Source: Alistipes sp.
GTDB lineage: Bacteria; Bacteroidota; Bacteroidia; Bacteroidales; Rikenellaceae
DNA length: 14,598 nucleotides
Assembly: GCA_029051915.1 (NCBI GenBank)
Contig: JAIDKM010000197.1
Location: 1 to 14,598, forward strand
Reading direction: 5' to 3'
Positions 14,168-14,598 of the stretch are shown here, in pieces. Position 1 is the stretch's first letter; each line of letters begins with the position of its first letter. Made by a program: the position numbers and the translations under genes. A model generated the notes under the pieces. The model searched no databases. It had not been told where the DNA came from and saw nothing but the letters and a program-made list of their open reading frames with translations.

Positions 14168-14598
14168 TTATTTGATCTGGCTGGTCAGCGGGTATTTCAG
14201 ATTCTTGTAGCCCGAGAGGTAGCCGTTGATGCTGCCCACGCGCACGGGCGATTCGATGTAGAGCGGGATCTTGTTTTCGTCGTCCGAGATCCAGATGGTG
14301 AAGACCGTGCCGTCGGTGAACGAATAGCCTTCCGTCGTACCTAACTGGCAGTCGAACTTCAGCGTATTGAACTTGCCCATGTTGCGGATTTTCTTCGTCT
14401 CGCGTCCCAGAAAGCGGTAGCGGATCTGGCGAACCGTGTCTTGCAGCACCATCTGCAGCGTCTCGGGCCGGCTTTCGCTGAAGTCGTCGGCCCGGGCCGT
14501 GCGCATGTTGAAGAAGAGCGAAATGGCATCCATGCGCTCGGGCGTGAGGGGCCGCTGCTTATCGGCGCAGGGCCGTTGGCGGGTGCGCCAGCGGGTAT
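14168..14598 (-). CDS. DUF3108 domain protein, C-terminal part (5' end outside window)
   Basis: The reading frame is open from the TAA at 14170-14168 to the right edge, giving at least 143 codons. The stretch FTIWISDDENKIPLYIESP and the following VRVGSINGYLSGYKN match the end of DUF3108 proteins, which are envelope proteins of unknown function common in Bacteroidota and usually about 250-280 residues with a signal peptide. A Met (14533-14531) inside PERMDAISLFFNMR could be mistaken for a start, but the coding frame continues upstream of it with LTPER, so it is internal. It converges on the protease gene and shares its terminator. Confidence 0.8.
   Translation of the reverse strand, partial: TRWRTRQRPCADKQRPLTPERMDAISLFFNMRTARADDFSESRPETLQMVLQDTVRQIRYRFLGRETKKIRNMGKFNTLKFDCQLGTTEGYSFTDGTVFTIWISDDENKIPLYIESPVRVGSINGYLSGYKNLKYPLTSQIK

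Noticed and set aside
14168..14533. Complete 121-residue gene
   Set aside because: The frame stays open to the window edge and the DUF3108 match continues upstream of the Met at 14533, so this is the end of a longer gene.

Overview
The window reads as a chromosomal segment from a GC-rich member of the Bacteroidota, most likely Alistipes or a relative in the Rikenellaceae (inference). The grounds are a complete moxR/DUF58/Bat gene set, a BACON-domain lipoprotein, a DUF3108 protein, no obvious Shine-Dalgarno sites, several promoters matching the Bacteroidota -7 consensus TAnnTTTG, and protein genes at roughly 60% GC.

Left part (1-6305, minus strand): a tightly packed seven-gene block is transcribed right to left. 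Its order is moxR (AAA+ ATPase), a DUF58 protein, a membrane-anchored BatD/DUF4381-like protein, a TPR protein (batC), a small S23-type four-helix-bundle gene, then two von Willebrand A membrane proteins (batA, batB). Most joints are 4-12 bases apart or overlap as ATGA. The exception is the four-helix-bundle gene, which is AT-richer and bracketed by oppositely oriented arrays of a 7-base repeat and by a perfect 7-base direct repeat. Removing one copy of that repeat with everything between leaves batC and batA 9 bases apart, so this looks like a small insertion cassette in the operon. Past batB lies a third array of the same heptamer, then the 5' end of the RNase P RNA gene (rnpB), which runs off the left edge. 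That array appears to supply the rnpB promoter.

Middle (6306-8226): a divergent intergenic region of about 210 bases holds one -7 box in each direction. It leads on the plus strand into a secreted GH43 lipoprotein glycosidase. The promoter of the next gene, a UvrD/PcrA helicase, overlaps the end of the GH43 gene and lies so close to the helicase ATG that the mRNA may be leaderless.

Right part (8227-14154, plus strand): pcrA/uvrD helicase, a family 2 glycosyltransferase, endonuclease III (nth) and a BACON-PDZ-S41 protease lipoprotein follow one another with 4-base gaps or ATGA overlaps and probably form one transcription unit. It combines two DNA-repair enzymes with two envelope or surface functions. 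A strong hairpin ends the unit and also serves the convergent DUF3108 gene, whose 5' part is cut off by the right edge.

Most of the window is ordinary housekeeping and envelope biology. The part that known annotation does not explain is the family of heptamer arrays and the four-helix-bundle cassette they bound.
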